This document shows positions 37,291-46,095 of a DNA stretch of 64,000 nucleotides, piece after piece. The position numbers were made by a program, and so were the translations under genes. This stretch comes from Lachnospiraceae bacterium (GTDB lineage: Bacteria > Bacillota > Clostridia > Lachnospirales > Lachnospiraceae), in the NCBI GenBank assembly GCA_910576125.1, contig CAJTHM010000001.1, positions 186,001 to 250,000 of the forward strand, written 5' to 3'. How positions within the stretch are numbered: the stretch's first letter is position 1; the number at the start of each line of letters is the position of its first letter. A model generated the notes under the pieces. It saw nothing but the letters and a program-made list of their open reading frames with translations. It ran no database searches and was not told where the DNA came from.

Positions 37291-39180
37291 TCACAAAATC
37301 CTGACGTTAATCCCTCTGATTTTTCCGGCTTTTCCCGTCAGCCGAAACGATACTTTTTTTCCTTCATAAGAGATATCCATATCCGGATTATCCAGTTCGT
37401 TGAAATATACGTTTTCCGGCTTGTGTGCAATAAACCCAAACAGATTGCCATGCTTGTCCGTGGTAACGGTCATGACCCTTCCAGTATATACATTGGAATT
37501 CACTTCCGCAACAATGCTCCCCCGCATCTTCTTTAACATGAAATCCTTAAACTCCGGATTATCCTTTATAGCATATCTGTAGTCTGATCCCCTTGCGGCA
37601 ACCCACTGATTCATTATTTGTCGAAATCTGTCTGCCGCTCGCAAAACTGCCTGCTTATATCCGCTCCCGCCCAACAACTTCAGCAGCTTTTTGCAATACT
37701 CTTCTATCCTTTCCTTATCATCTATATCCGGTGCCGGCCCCATGCTCATTTCCTGAATCAGGAACAGCAGATGCATCTTGTATGGCCTCATATCATTAAG
37801 GCTGTGATCCTGCTTCATAATGTACTCTAGATTTGACGCCAAAAGCGCCGCCACATAATATGGAAAATAAGACTGCCCCTCCACAAAAAGCTTATCCTTA
37901 TAGTCGCTGATGAGTTTTGATTCATGCCGATGCGAAATCTCAACATGGTTCATGTACATCGCCACCATGCTTTGAATCAGCACCCTGAAGCTGATTTTCT
38001 GATACGGTTTTACTGTATTATCTCTTGCATACTGTTTGGAACGCCTCTCATAATATACCTTGCAAAAGCCCTCCGTCTGCATAATATTAAAAAAATCCTC
38101 CAGTTCCTTGTGGTACCGCCGGATGGTTTCAAAAGCCTCCTCGTAGACGATATTCTGCCTGTTTGTGCCCTTGACGATTCCCTGGGTCACTTCCGGTTTG
38201 GTGGCCTCAATAACCTTCACGATTACTTGAACCTGGGACAAATCATTTCCTTTCCTCTTAACCTTATAGAGCGAATTGCACGTCTGACAGCCGTTTACAA
38301 TCTGGGGATTTTTTATAATCAGCTCCCTGTTTTTTGACACAAGCTTATCACATACAATCGTAATCCCGTTGTTAAACAGAACGAAATTGACAGGATTGGC
38401 CGACAAAGTCGCTTCCATCTCCTGATTTACATCCGTTTCTCCCTGATAATCCCTGACATTGTCGTCAAATATGTTCGCCCGAATCAATCCGTCATCGTTT
38501 GTTATGATTCTGACCAGACTGTCCGCGCTGCAAAGCACGACATACACCTGCCCCGCATCCTTTAATTTACCAAATTCAATAGAATCCTGATACTCTAGTG
38601 CCGCCTGATACTCCTTCCTGTTAGCTTGAGCAATCGCATATAGTTTCTCTTCATTAATCTGCTGAATGCTGCCGGTATACTCTTTGCTTTTTATGCTTTG
38701 AGCCTCTGCCTTTTCCTCCGCCACAAAAATGATATTAATGCTGGGAAGCCCCTCCCATCTGGCAACAATTCTCTGTGTCTGAAAGTAGCCTATTATCTCC
38801 GAATAATTATATCCATCCTGTCTTTTATGATAAACCTCGCTTATCAATTCATCAGCAGAAATTTTCTTCTTATAAGCTAAAATAAATACCTCAAACCTAC
38901 CTTGACCATCCTTCTGCAGGATATCATCGATATCCGTCCTTGTAGAAAGCAACTGCCCATTCATGGTTATAGCGATGCCAATCAAGCCCATCCCCTCGGG
39001 CACCTCATCACATATTTGATTTAACAAATCAAAATCTCTGTCCAATCTGTCCGGCTGGATTTGTGAAAAATAGATATAATCAATATACTTTCTCTCATTA
39101 TCAAGGCTGCTATTGCCCTCCAGCTCATTCTCTTTGCTATACTCATTAAGCCATGCTTTCAATATCGGATTTTCAAACAC
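37291..39180 (-). CDS. AIPR-family (abortive infection phage resistance) protein
   Basis: The 629-residue protein has the AIPR core at about residues 240-480, with NPVNFVLFNNGITIVC and KNPQIVNGCQTCNSLYKV as its signature, and TNRQNIVYEEAFETI. The last 75 residues (YTGRVMTVTTDKHGNLFGFI; VYFNELDNPDMD; KKVSFRLTGKAGKIRGINVRI) resemble a cold-shock/S1-like nucleic-acid-binding fold. AIPR proteins act in phage defence. It is the last gene of an operon with an AAA ATPase and an unknown protein. Confidence 0.8.
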   Translation of the reverse strand: MFENPILKAWLNEYSKENELEGNSSLDNERKYIDYIYFSQIQPDRLDRDFDLLNQICDEVPEGMGLIGIAITMNGQLLSTRTDIDDILQKDGQGRFEVFILAYKKKISADELISEVYHKRQDGYNYSEIIGYFQTQRIVARWEGLPSINIIFVAEEKAEAQSIKSKEYTGSIQQINEEKLYAIAQANRKEYQAALEYQDSIEFGKLKDAGQVYVVLCSADSLVRIITNDDGLIRANIFDDNVRDYQGETDVNQEMEATLSANPVNFVLFNNGITIVCDKLVSKNRELIIKNPQIVNGCQTCNSLYKVKRKGNDLSQVQVIVKVIEATKPEVTQGIVKGTNRQNIVYEEAFETIRRYHKELEDFFNIMQTEGFCKVYYERRSKQYARDNTVKPYQKISFRVLIQSMVAMYMNHVEISHRHESKLISDYKDKLFVEGQSYFPYYVAALLASNLEYIMKQDHSLNDMRPYKMHLLFLIQEMSMGPAPDIDDKERIEEYCKKLLKLLGGSGYKQAVLRAADRFRQIMNQWVAARGSDYRYAIKDNPEFKDFMLKKMRGSIVAEVNSNVYTGRVMTVTTDKHGNLFGFIAHKPENVYFNELDNPDMDISYEGKKVSFRLTGKAGKIRGINVRIL

Positions 39181-39202
39181 AGCATACCCTCCCCGCTGTC
39201 TG

Positions 39203-39886
39203 TTAAAATTTAATGTCCATCTCAGCCGTATATGTAACTTTGTCAGTCGTGGTCATACATACATAATGGATATCATAGGATTTCTCTCCACCTGATATCT
39301 CTTCGTCAATAAAAATCCCATCCAAAATATATTGAATGGCCTTAACCTTCTGTCTGTATTCATCCAGATTCGTCCGGCTCTTCCTGGCTGTAAGCAAACC
39401 GCCCCGGTGAATCTGGTTGATTTTTTCCATATAGGCATCCTTTTCTTTTTGAAGCATATCCTTGTTCCAATATCTGGTTATTACCCCTAATGAGCTCTCT
39501 ATGCCATACCCATCTAAGTCATTTAGATACTGCTCTTCAATATGCTCTATTCCACTATGCCACTGGCTGCAAAGCTTTAACACCGTTTTTGTGTTTATGA
39601 CTGTGTCTTTTATATCATAAATATACCATTTTACTTTTCTTTCGGCACTGCTTTCCATGATAGCGGTGATATCTGGCTTTTTCGTATCTTTCTTCGACAT
39701 CCCTATGGGTACATATTCCTTGCTGAAATAAGCCTTGTCACCGTCCCTTACTATATAATGAAGGATAGCTCTGTCTAACGTATTGGTGTTAGGCTGTTTC
39801 TCTTCCACGGTAATATCCATAGAACAGTCGAAACAATACATCACCCTGTTATCATAACCCTTTCCCTGTCTCAGCTTCTGTGCTTT
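39203..39886 (-). CDS. Uncharacterised protein between AAA ATPase and AIPR genes
   Basis: I do not recognise this protein of about 227 residues (241 if it starts at 39940). It is rich in beta-type segments (RVMYCFDCSMDITVEEKQ; AILHYIVRDGDKAYFSKEYVPIG; VKWYIYDIKDTVINTKTVLKL) followed by helices. The start at 39886 follows the ATPase stop by seven bases; the alternative ATG at 39940 has GGGAG upstream but overlaps the ATPase gene by 47 bases. It ends 22 bases before the AIPR gene, so the three genes form one operon. Confidence 0.65.
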   Translation of the reverse strand, partial: KAQKLRQGKGYDNRVMYCFDCSMDITVEEKQPNTNTLDRAILHYIVRDGDKAYFSKEYVPIGMSKKDTKKPDITAIMESSAERKVKWYIYDIKDTVINTKTVLKLCSQWHSGIEHIEEQYLNDLDGYGIESSLGVITRYWNKDMLQKEKDAYMEKINQIHRGGLLTARKSRTNLDEYRQKVKAIQYILDGIFIDEEISGGEKSYDIHYVCMTTTDKVTYTAEMDIKF

Positions 39887-39893
39887 CATCTGG

Positions 39894-41138
39894 CTATCCC
39901 ATGATACAGTTTGATTCATCGTACAGTATATCGATATTTTCATTGAATCTCCCAAAGTCATAACCAATCCTTGGATAATCAAAAAAATCTAATTCCTCGA
40001 TGACCACACTGCCTCCTTCATCTTTTTTAAATTCATATATATTTACTGTTTTTTCAGACCGAAGCAAATCCTGCACACTCCAATTCAGCTTTTCAAGTAT
40101 GTCGTTTTTACGGATTACGTTTTTCATTCTCGACACCAATATTAAATTATTGATTCTTCCTGCCAGAGTGTCGCTGTGAGTCGAAACCAAAATCTTATTG
40201 CCTAGATTGCAAAATCTCATCAACGCCTTTGCAATGCTTCCCTGTTTAATGGGATGTATGCTGTTCTCAACTTCATCATAATACAAATATCCATAGCTGC
40301 CTTCCGCTTTCAGCACACTGCTGAAAGGTGATAATTCATGAATCATCGATGAAGCCATGCTCAGCGGGATAATGCAATCGCCTTCCCGATACATGAACAC
40401 ATCGTTACGATATTCAATCTTCCCGCCCAGCAGCTCTCTATCCACAAATTCTATCAAATCCTCCTCATTTTCGTCAAACTGCGTTCCAGGCGAATAAGTC
40501 TGCAGAAATTTCAGATAATCGTAAATCGGCAGAGCCATTCCCGCTTTACCTTGCATGTTTACAAAAAAATTTCTGTAGAGCATCTGCAGGCCTGCCCGCG
40601 CCGCCGGAAGGAACAACTGACTTTTTCCCACAGGCAATCCCAGCATGTCCAACAAGGCGTATTTGGCAAGCTGCAATTTCATCTCCTCCACCGTCCCCGC
40701 CACATTTCCTTCAATATTTACCCTGCTGCCATCGGCATGCTCCTTCTCCAAGTATGCCGTTTCCGCAATCGTACCAACATAAAATACTTCCTCTGCGGTC
40801 TCAAAATGTATCGTTATTTCCTCAACAGGAATTTCCGCGGAAAAGCATTCCAGAAGAAAGCTCCTTTTATTGTTTCTTAGGTAACTGTTAACACTGCTTT
40901 CCATTTCTGCAAACCACTCGCCGGAAAATCGGATATAGGTTATATCCTCCATCTCCGTGATTTTGGCACAGCCGATTTCCATATTCCAATTGGATATTAT
41001 GTTTATAATCCCATACATGAGCTCCATCATCAACGTTTTTCCGCTGTTATTATCGCCTACAAATAGCGAAAAATCACCTGTTCTTACCGAAGCCTTCTCT
41101 ATTTTCGCAAATTTTCTGACATCCACTCTTATGCTCAA
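39894..41138 (-). CDS. AAA ATPase of ABC/OLD-like type (putative defence)
   Basis: This protein of about 414 residues has Walker A VGDNNSGKTLMM early (about residue 28), a late Walker B (GYLYYDEVENSIHP) and LVSTHSDTL, the arrangement of RecF/OLD-like ATPases used in defence systems. No nuclease (TOPRIM) domain is seen at the C-terminus. The TTG at 41138 is the likely start, because AAAGAGG lies just upstream and the Walker A is then at normal distance from the N-terminus. It leads the operon with the unknown protein and AIPR. Confidence 0.75.
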   Translation of the reverse strand: MSIRVDVRKFAKIEKASVRTGDFSLFVGDNNSGKTLMMELMYGIINIISNWNMEIGCAKITEMEDITYIRFSGEWFAEMESSVNSYLRNNKRSFLLECFSAEIPVEEITIHFETAEEVFYVGTIAETAYLEKEHADGSRVNIEGNVAGTVEEMKLQLAKYALLDMLGLPVGKSQLFLPAARAGLQMLYRNFFVNMQGKAGMALPIYDYLKFLQTYSPGTQFDENEEDLIEFVDRELLGGKIEYRNDVFMYREGDCIIPLSMASSMIHELSPFSSVLKAEGSYGYLYYDEVENSIHPIKQGSIAKALMRFCNLGNKILVSTHSDTLAGRINNLILVSRMKNVIRKNDILEKLNWSVQDLLRSEKTVNIYEFKKDEGGSVVIEELDFFDYPRIGYDFGRFNENIDILYDESNCIMG

Positions 41139-41447
41139 ATGAATCCTCTTTTCTTTTATTGTAATTCTTATATTATACTGAACGTTCCTGTATCCGAATA
41201 CACTACCATAAATGGACACCTATATCCTTGCATATCGAGTTCATTGTACAACTCAAAATCACCATTGTCAAACTTTACAGGCATATTTACATATATTCTT
41301 TTGCAGTACTTCTTTCTTCTCTAAATAATCCATTGGCAACTGTCAATCCCCACTGTTTCCTATCCTGTAGAAATCTGGCTCGCCCGCTAACCAAACGGCC
41401 CTTCTGCTTCAGCCCCTACGCAAACCAGCTCCCTGCCCCATCAGTTC

Positions 41448-43580
41448 CTAATCCTCCAAATCCATCAGCCTATAGGGAGTGATGCAAAACTCCCCGTCCT
41501 TCCCGATGGCAATCAGGGTGGCGCCCCTCTGCTCCATGTCTTTGTCGATTCCCGGCATGGCAAGGTAGTCTATGCTGTAGCCATAGGTCAGCCGGATGCC
41601 CTTGTATTCCAGGGACTGGTTATTGTAATGGTCGTGCCCGCAGAAGATGGCTTTCGTGCTGCCAAGCTCCACAGCCCTGTGGAAAAGCTTGCTTTCATAG
41701 TCCGAACAGCATATCTTATCAATCATAGTCTCCCCCAGGATCCCGTAATGATAAACCACTTCATCGCTGCCGCTTTCGTAAAGGTCGTTGGCCTCCTTAT
41801 ACTCCCGCAGCGGGATATGGATGAAAATCATGGAGGGAACCGTCCTGCCCTCCTGTTCGGAAAGGCGCTTCACCATCCTCCCGTACCACTCCACCTGGTC
41901 GTCGTGGATGTAATCATACTCGTTGATCCCCCCTGTCGCCACATAATCGTTGGAATCGATCAGAAAGAGGGCCTGCATCAGGTTGCCGTCAGCGGACCTG
42001 ATTTCAATCATCTGGTTGCTCCTGCCATAGATATCCGGCTGCACGTAAGGGTACAGCAGATTCCTTGAGTTTTTGTAAGACAATGTCTTGAACAGCTCGT
42101 CCACCTCCCCCCTGTTCAGGGTGGCCATGGCCTCCGTATCGTGATTGCCGTAGGTAAAAGCCCAGGGAATCCCCGTATTCCGCATAAAGCTGGCAAACTG
42201 CATGATGGGGGCGTTGTTGCTCAAGGAGAACGACATGATGCCCATGGGAAAGACAAGGTCTCCCGTGACGATTACCAAATCCGGCTCCGTCTCACTGATC
42301 AGCCTGTAACAGGCTTTCAGCGCCTTCGTGTCCTTGGACACAGACAGGATGCTGCCTCCCAGATGGATATCCGTCAGCTGCAGTATCTTGAACTCCTCCT
42401 CTCTGGTGGTGACGGTATAAATCCCCGTGTCCTCATCATAGGAGATATCGCTCTGCCCGTGGGGAACTTCGCCCACCGTACTGATATAGGGCTGCACCAG
42501 ATACAGATCCTGCTTCATCAGATTATAGGTGAAAAAAAGCGCTGCCGCCAGTGTATACACGATTATTTTCCGCGCATTGACGTTTATGTTCCGGCCCACA
42601 AACAGCCGCCTGCGGGTAAAATCATAGAAAACCCCCAGAACCAGATATACGGCGACCCCTGCGCAGGCCCAGCGCAGGATCCCTTCCGTCTGGTTTCTCA
42701 CTGCGTACAGGACGCACAGGCAGACTCCGTAATAGCCTGCCGACAGGCCGCAGAGCCTGCGAAGCTCCTGCCTGTACTCCCGCCCGCGCCTGGCGCAGAA
42801 AAACCCTGCCCACATCCGCTGTAAAAGCAGATTTTTCAGCAGCAGATAAACCGCCGTCTCAATAAACAGCAGGTAAAAGGTGATTTCGTGCAACACACCC
42901 TGCAGCGTATATTTTGAGGTAGTAATAGCCAGCAAAATGGCAAACAGCAGGATGAATCCAAGGGAAAAGGCCAGAAATACAGTGTTTATCAGTTTTTTGG
43001 AATAAAAGTCGTACCACCTCTGCGCATGTCCCCGACAGGAGCCCTCATAAAAGGCGTCGAAGAAGCCCGTCTCTGCCGTCAGCCGCTTCCTTTTCCTTAT
43101 GGTAAAGACAAGAGGAATCGTAAAAATCAGCAGGTCAATGGCCGTGGCCGCCAGGCTCTCCAGGGAAAAGAACCGTCCCATGACAAAAAAGCTGAGAACC
43201 GAACCGATGATTCCTGTCAGTTCAAACGCCAGGGCGTAAGTATTTTTACGGAACCTCTTCCAGGTTTTCAGAAAAGCATCCTCCCCCGCTGCCCAGAGCT
43301 GGCTGTCGCCTGTTTCACCGCCGTCCCTTTCGCCGTCAGGTTCGCCTGCGGGGGCTTCCCCGGCCTTCTCTGTCCCCAGATAGCGGCAGATTTCCTCCAC
43401 ATTTCCCGAATGAATCAGGATATTTCCCGCCGCTTCCGCCGCCGTGGCGCCTTCCTCCCTGGAGATCTGGTATTTCCGAAGGGCCGATTCCAGGATTTCC
43501 TCTTTGAACTCATCGTTCTGACGGGAAAAGGGAACCTCCTGGAAAAGCATGTCCACTGCCCGCTTTAACGTATCCTTCAT
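41448..43580 (-). CDS. Membrane-anchored calcineurin-like metallophosphoesterase
   Basis: The 710-residue protein has an N-terminal cytoplasmic part (1 to about 95), six or seven hydrophobic segments (about 110-360) and a C-terminal phosphoesterase domain with the metal motifs LTDIHLGG, VTGDLVF, YGNHDTEAM, IHIPL and CGHDHYNNQ. It probably hydrolyses a phosphoester or a phospholipid-linked group outside or at the membrane. The start at 43580 has AGAAAGGTG upstream. It stands alone, divergent from the microcompartment genes. Confidence 0.85.
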   Translation of the reverse strand: MKDTLKRAVDMLFQEVPFSRQNDEFKEEILESALRKYQISREEGATAAEAAGNILIHSGNVEEICRYLGTEKAGEAPAGEPDGERDGGETGDSQLWAAGEDAFLKTWKRFRKNTYALAFELTGIIGSVLSFFVMGRFFSLESLAATAIDLLIFTIPLVFTIRKRKRLTAETGFFDAFYEGSCRGHAQRWYDFYSKKLINTVFLAFSLGFILLFAILLAITTSKYTLQGVLHEITFYLLFIETAVYLLLKNLLLQRMWAGFFCARRGREYRQELRRLCGLSAGYYGVCLCVLYAVRNQTEGILRWACAGVAVYLVLGVFYDFTRRRLFVGRNINVNARKIIVYTLAAALFFTYNLMKQDLYLVQPYISTVGEVPHGQSDISYDEDTGIYTVTTREEEFKILQLTDIHLGGSILSVSKDTKALKACYRLISETEPDLVIVTGDLVFPMGIMSFSLSNNAPIMQFASFMRNTGIPWAFTYGNHDTEAMATLNRGEVDELFKTLSYKNSRNLLYPYVQPDIYGRSNQMIEIRSADGNLMQALFLIDSNDYVATGGINEYDYIHDDQVEWYGRMVKRLSEQEGRTVPSMIFIHIPLREYKEANDLYESGSDEVVYHYGILGETMIDKICCSDYESKLFHRAVELGSTKAIFCGHDHYNNQSLEYKGIRLTYGYSIDYLAMPGIDKDMEQRGATLIAIGKDGEFCITPYRLMDLED

Positions 43581-43953
43581 ATTCATCACCTTTCTTTCTG
43601 CTGCATGCAGACGCCTTCCCGATTTTCTTCCCAACGTCCAAAACGGCACAGAACGTCCTTCCGAATTCCGCCTGCTTCACCTGCCGGATTTTTTCGGCGA
43701 AACCGAATCAGACTGGTGGCAGCGAAATCAATCAAAATCACTGAAGCTAATTTAATCGGTATCAGTATAGCACATTGAAAAAGACGCCGCAACTTCCTAT
43801 CTTATGCGGTCTGAACGGTTACCGCCAAATCTCCCCAGGACATGCCCGAGCCGGAGTTTCAGCTTGACAGGAAATCGCCCTGATAGTATGATGGATAAAG
43901 AATCAAGTTTCCCATAAATACAGCAAAACCCATGGAAAGAATGGAGCAGGAAG
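43581..43953. other. Divergent intergenic region before microcompartment genes
   Basis: No gene is seen. It contains a canonical promoter for the rightward genes (listed separately). The rest is unremarkable apart from a short AT-rich patch near 43740. Confidence 0.5.
43864..43892 (+). promoter_or_regulatory. Sigma-A promoter of microcompartment operon
   Basis: TTGACA and TATGAT are separated by exactly 17 bases, 62 bases upstream of the first shell gene. This is the best-matching promoter in the window. Confidence 0.75.
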
Positions 43954-44319
43954 ATGGCAAACGGACAGGAAGAACAGATCAGAATCGTACAGGAGACCGT
44001 GGCGGGCAAGGAAATCACGTTCGCCCATGTAATGGGCGGTCCGGCCCCGGTCATATATCAGAAGCTGGGGCTGAACCCCCAGGTGGATTATCAGTCGTCC
44101 GCCATCGGGATTATGAACATGACGCCGCCCGAATCCGCTGTCATCGCCTCCGATATCGCGGTTAAGAGCGGAAACGTCTACCTGGGCTTCGCGGACCGGT
44201 TCACAGGGACGCTGATCATCACAGGAGAGATTTCAGATGTCATGTCAGCCATGACTGAAATCGTGAATTATTTCCGGGACGAACTGGAATATGTCGTCTG
44301 CAAGATTACAAAGAGATAG
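43954..44319 (+). CDS. EutS/PduU-type microcompartment shell protein, first copy
   Basis: This 121-residue protein has the circularly permuted BMC fold of EutS/PduU: an N-terminal IRIVQETVAGKEITFAHVMG hairpin and GIMNMTPPESAVIASDIAVKSGNVYLGF followed by FTGTLIITGEISDV. Such hexamers form facets of enzyme-containing shells. GGAGCAGGAAG precedes the start. It is the first gene of a three-gene operon with a second EutS-type shell and EutP. No enzyme gene is nearby. Confidence 0.85.
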   Translation: MANGQEEQIRIVQETVAGKEITFAHVMGGPAPVIYQKLGLNPQVDYQSSAIGIMNMTPPESAVIASDIAVKSGNVYLGFADRFTGTLIITGEISDVMSAMTEIVNYFRDELEYVVCKITKR

Positions 44320-44330
44320 GAAGTGCAGCC

Positions 44331-44759
44331 ATGGCCCGAATCACAAAGGAAGAACTGCTGGAAAGGCTGTTCCATGAGGATTATGAACAGCTCAAAGGGA
44401 AAAAACTGCGCATCACGCGACTGCGGGTTCCCGGAAAGGAGGTCTGCCTGGCCCATGTCATCAGCGCCTCGCAGCCTGAAGTGTATCAGAATCTGGGACT
44501 GCATATCGGCGTCCATGAGGGCGAGGACCATACCGGAGAGTCCATCGGGCTGATTCGTTTTACCCCCTGGGAGGCGGTAGTGGTGGCCGCGGATGTGGCG
44601 CTGAAAAGCGCTGATGTGCAAATCGGCTTTATGGACCGCTTCTGCGGCTCCCTAATCCTCACCGGCGGACTGTCCGAGGTACAGACCGCAGTGGAGGAGG
44701 TTGTCAGATTTTTTCGGGAAGCGCTGGACTTTCAGACCTGTGAAGTCCACAGGAATTAA
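44331..44759 (+). CDS. EutS/PduU-type microcompartment shell protein, second copy
   Basis: The 142-residue protein repeats the EutS pattern (RITRLRVPGKEVCLAHVISA; GLIRFTPWEAVVVAADVALKSADVQIGFMDRFCGSLILTGGLSEV). It has an extra 25-residue N-terminus (ITKEELLERLFHEDYEQLKG) that resembles an encapsulation-type helix. It differs greatly from its neighbour, so the pair is old or recruited separately. It starts 11 bases after the first shell gene and is followed by eutP. Confidence 0.85.
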   Translation: MARITKEELLERLFHEDYEQLKGKKLRITRLRVPGKEVCLAHVISASQPEVYQNLGLHIGVHEGEDHTGESIGLIRFTPWEAVVVAADVALKSADVQIGFMDRFCGSLILTGGLSEVQTAVEEVVRFFREALDFQTCEVHRN

Positions 44760-44778
44760 GGAGACAGGGCGGCAGATT

Positions 44779-45291
44779 ATGAAGAAACTATTTTTGATGG
44801 GCAGGAGCGAAGCCGGGAAGACCTCCCTGACCCAGGCGCTTCGCGGAGAAGAGCTCCATTACGTGAAAACCCAATACACCAGCTCCGGCGATGACGCCAT
44901 CGATTCGCCGGGAGAGTACGCGGAGTCCAAGCGATTCAGCGTGGGGCTGGCCTGTTTTTCCTTTGAGGCGGATGTGGTGGCCGTGGTCCAGGCCGCTGAC
45001 GAGCCCTACAACCTGTTCAGCCCGAGCCTGCGCTCCTTTATCCTCCGTCCCCTCATCGGCATCATCACGAAAATCGACTCTCCCTGCGCCAATATCCCCA
45101 TGGTCAGGCAGTGGCTGCTCAACGCCGGCTGCGAACGCATCTTCCTGATAAACAATGTGACCCGGGAAGGAATCGGCGAGCTCATGGAATATCTGAAAGA
45201 GGATTTGCCCCGGCTGACCTTTGAGGAGGCAAGGATGAAGCAGAGCCTTGGATTGAGCGAATGGGATGCATTTCCCGAAACAACCCCTTGA
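44779..45291 (+). CDS. eutP: EutP/PduV-type GTPase of microcompartments
   Basis: This Ras-like GTPase of 170 residues has P-loop GRSEAGKTSLTQAL, a G3-like DAIDSPGEY, and the NKXD-type position as ITKIDSP. EutP and PduV associate with microcompartments and may position them or act as kinases. The start at 44779 follows AAGGAGACAGGGCGGCAGATT; the longer frame overlaps the shell gene. It ends the operon. Confidence 0.85.
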   Translation: MKKLFLMGRSEAGKTSLTQALRGEELHYVKTQYTSSGDDAIDSPGEYAESKRFSVGLACFSFEADVVAVVQAADEPYNLFSPSLRSFILRPLIGIITKIDSPCANIPMVRQWLLNAGCERIFLINNVTREGIGELMEYLKEDLPRLTFEEARMKQSLGLSEWDAFPETTP

Positions 45292-45459
45292 TTTTTACGG
45301 CATTTCCATATCTGTCGGTTCCGAAGTGCCATTGGCCAGGATATTCCAGACGATTCGGTCTGTTCTCTCATTCTTCCCTTTCTTTTGGCTTGGCTATTTT
45401 GCATGGCTGCCGCCTAAAAAAGTATGCGAACTTAAGCATCAGCTGAGGCCTGCCTCCGT

Positions 45460-46095
45460 TCAGCTCAAAACAGCCGCTCTGCGTATCTGTTCCCGCAGCC
45501 AGATTCCTCCTGCCGTCAGGAAAGCCGCTGCTCCGAGCAGCCAGGGCCAGGTTCCTTCTTCGCCTCTGCAGACAGGAAACAGGCCGAACTTCCACAGACG
45601 GTTTGCCATACCTATATTAACGGCATAGTACAAAACCGACACCATATACCCCAGAACCACCTGATTGGTGACCGCCGCCGCAAAACAACCGATTCCTCCC
45701 AGAAACAAAGCCTCGCAGAACGCTTCCCGCCACAGAAGCCACACCGGAAACACAGAGCCGCCGGCCAGAAGCCGCAGAATGAGAATGCTCACCACTGCTG
45801 CCAGCATGCACACCGCCGGAAACAGCCTGCCCAGATACAGCTTCCACATAGGCAAGTACCTGGAGGCCTCCAGCTGCCAGATTTCCATGTCGCTCTCCGG
45901 CACAAACAGAGGCGTAAACAACAGGATCCCGGCGAGAACACCGTAGCGCTCCATCACCTTCGCCGCTCCGGCAGTGTCCAGATTGCAAAAGCTCAGCACT
46001 GCCCCGGCACACAGCACCAAAAGCGCCGCCCCGCACAAATGGGGAAGATAATGGTATCGGATAAAATTAAGAATTGTTTTTACGTAATTTCCCAT
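45460..46095 (-). CDS. ABC-2-like membrane protein
   Basis: This 211-residue protein has about six hydrophobic segments (HLCGAALLVLCAGAVLSF; LFPAVCMLAAVVSILILRLL). The start at 46095 has AAAGGGGAA upstream and overlaps the preceding permease gene by 29 bases. It is a second permease of the ATPase at 47320-48222. Its substrate is unknown. Confidence 0.7.
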   Translation of the reverse strand: MGNYVKTILNFIRYHYLPHLCGAALLVLCAGAVLSFCNLDTAGAAKVMERYGVLAGILLFTPLFVPESDMEIWQLEASRYLPMWKLYLGRLFPAVCMLAAVVSILILRLLAGGSVFPVWLLWREAFCEALFLGGIGCFAAAVTNQVVLGYMVSVLYYAVNIGMANRLWKFGLFPVCRGEEGTWPWLLGAAAFLTAGGIWLREQIRRAAVLS

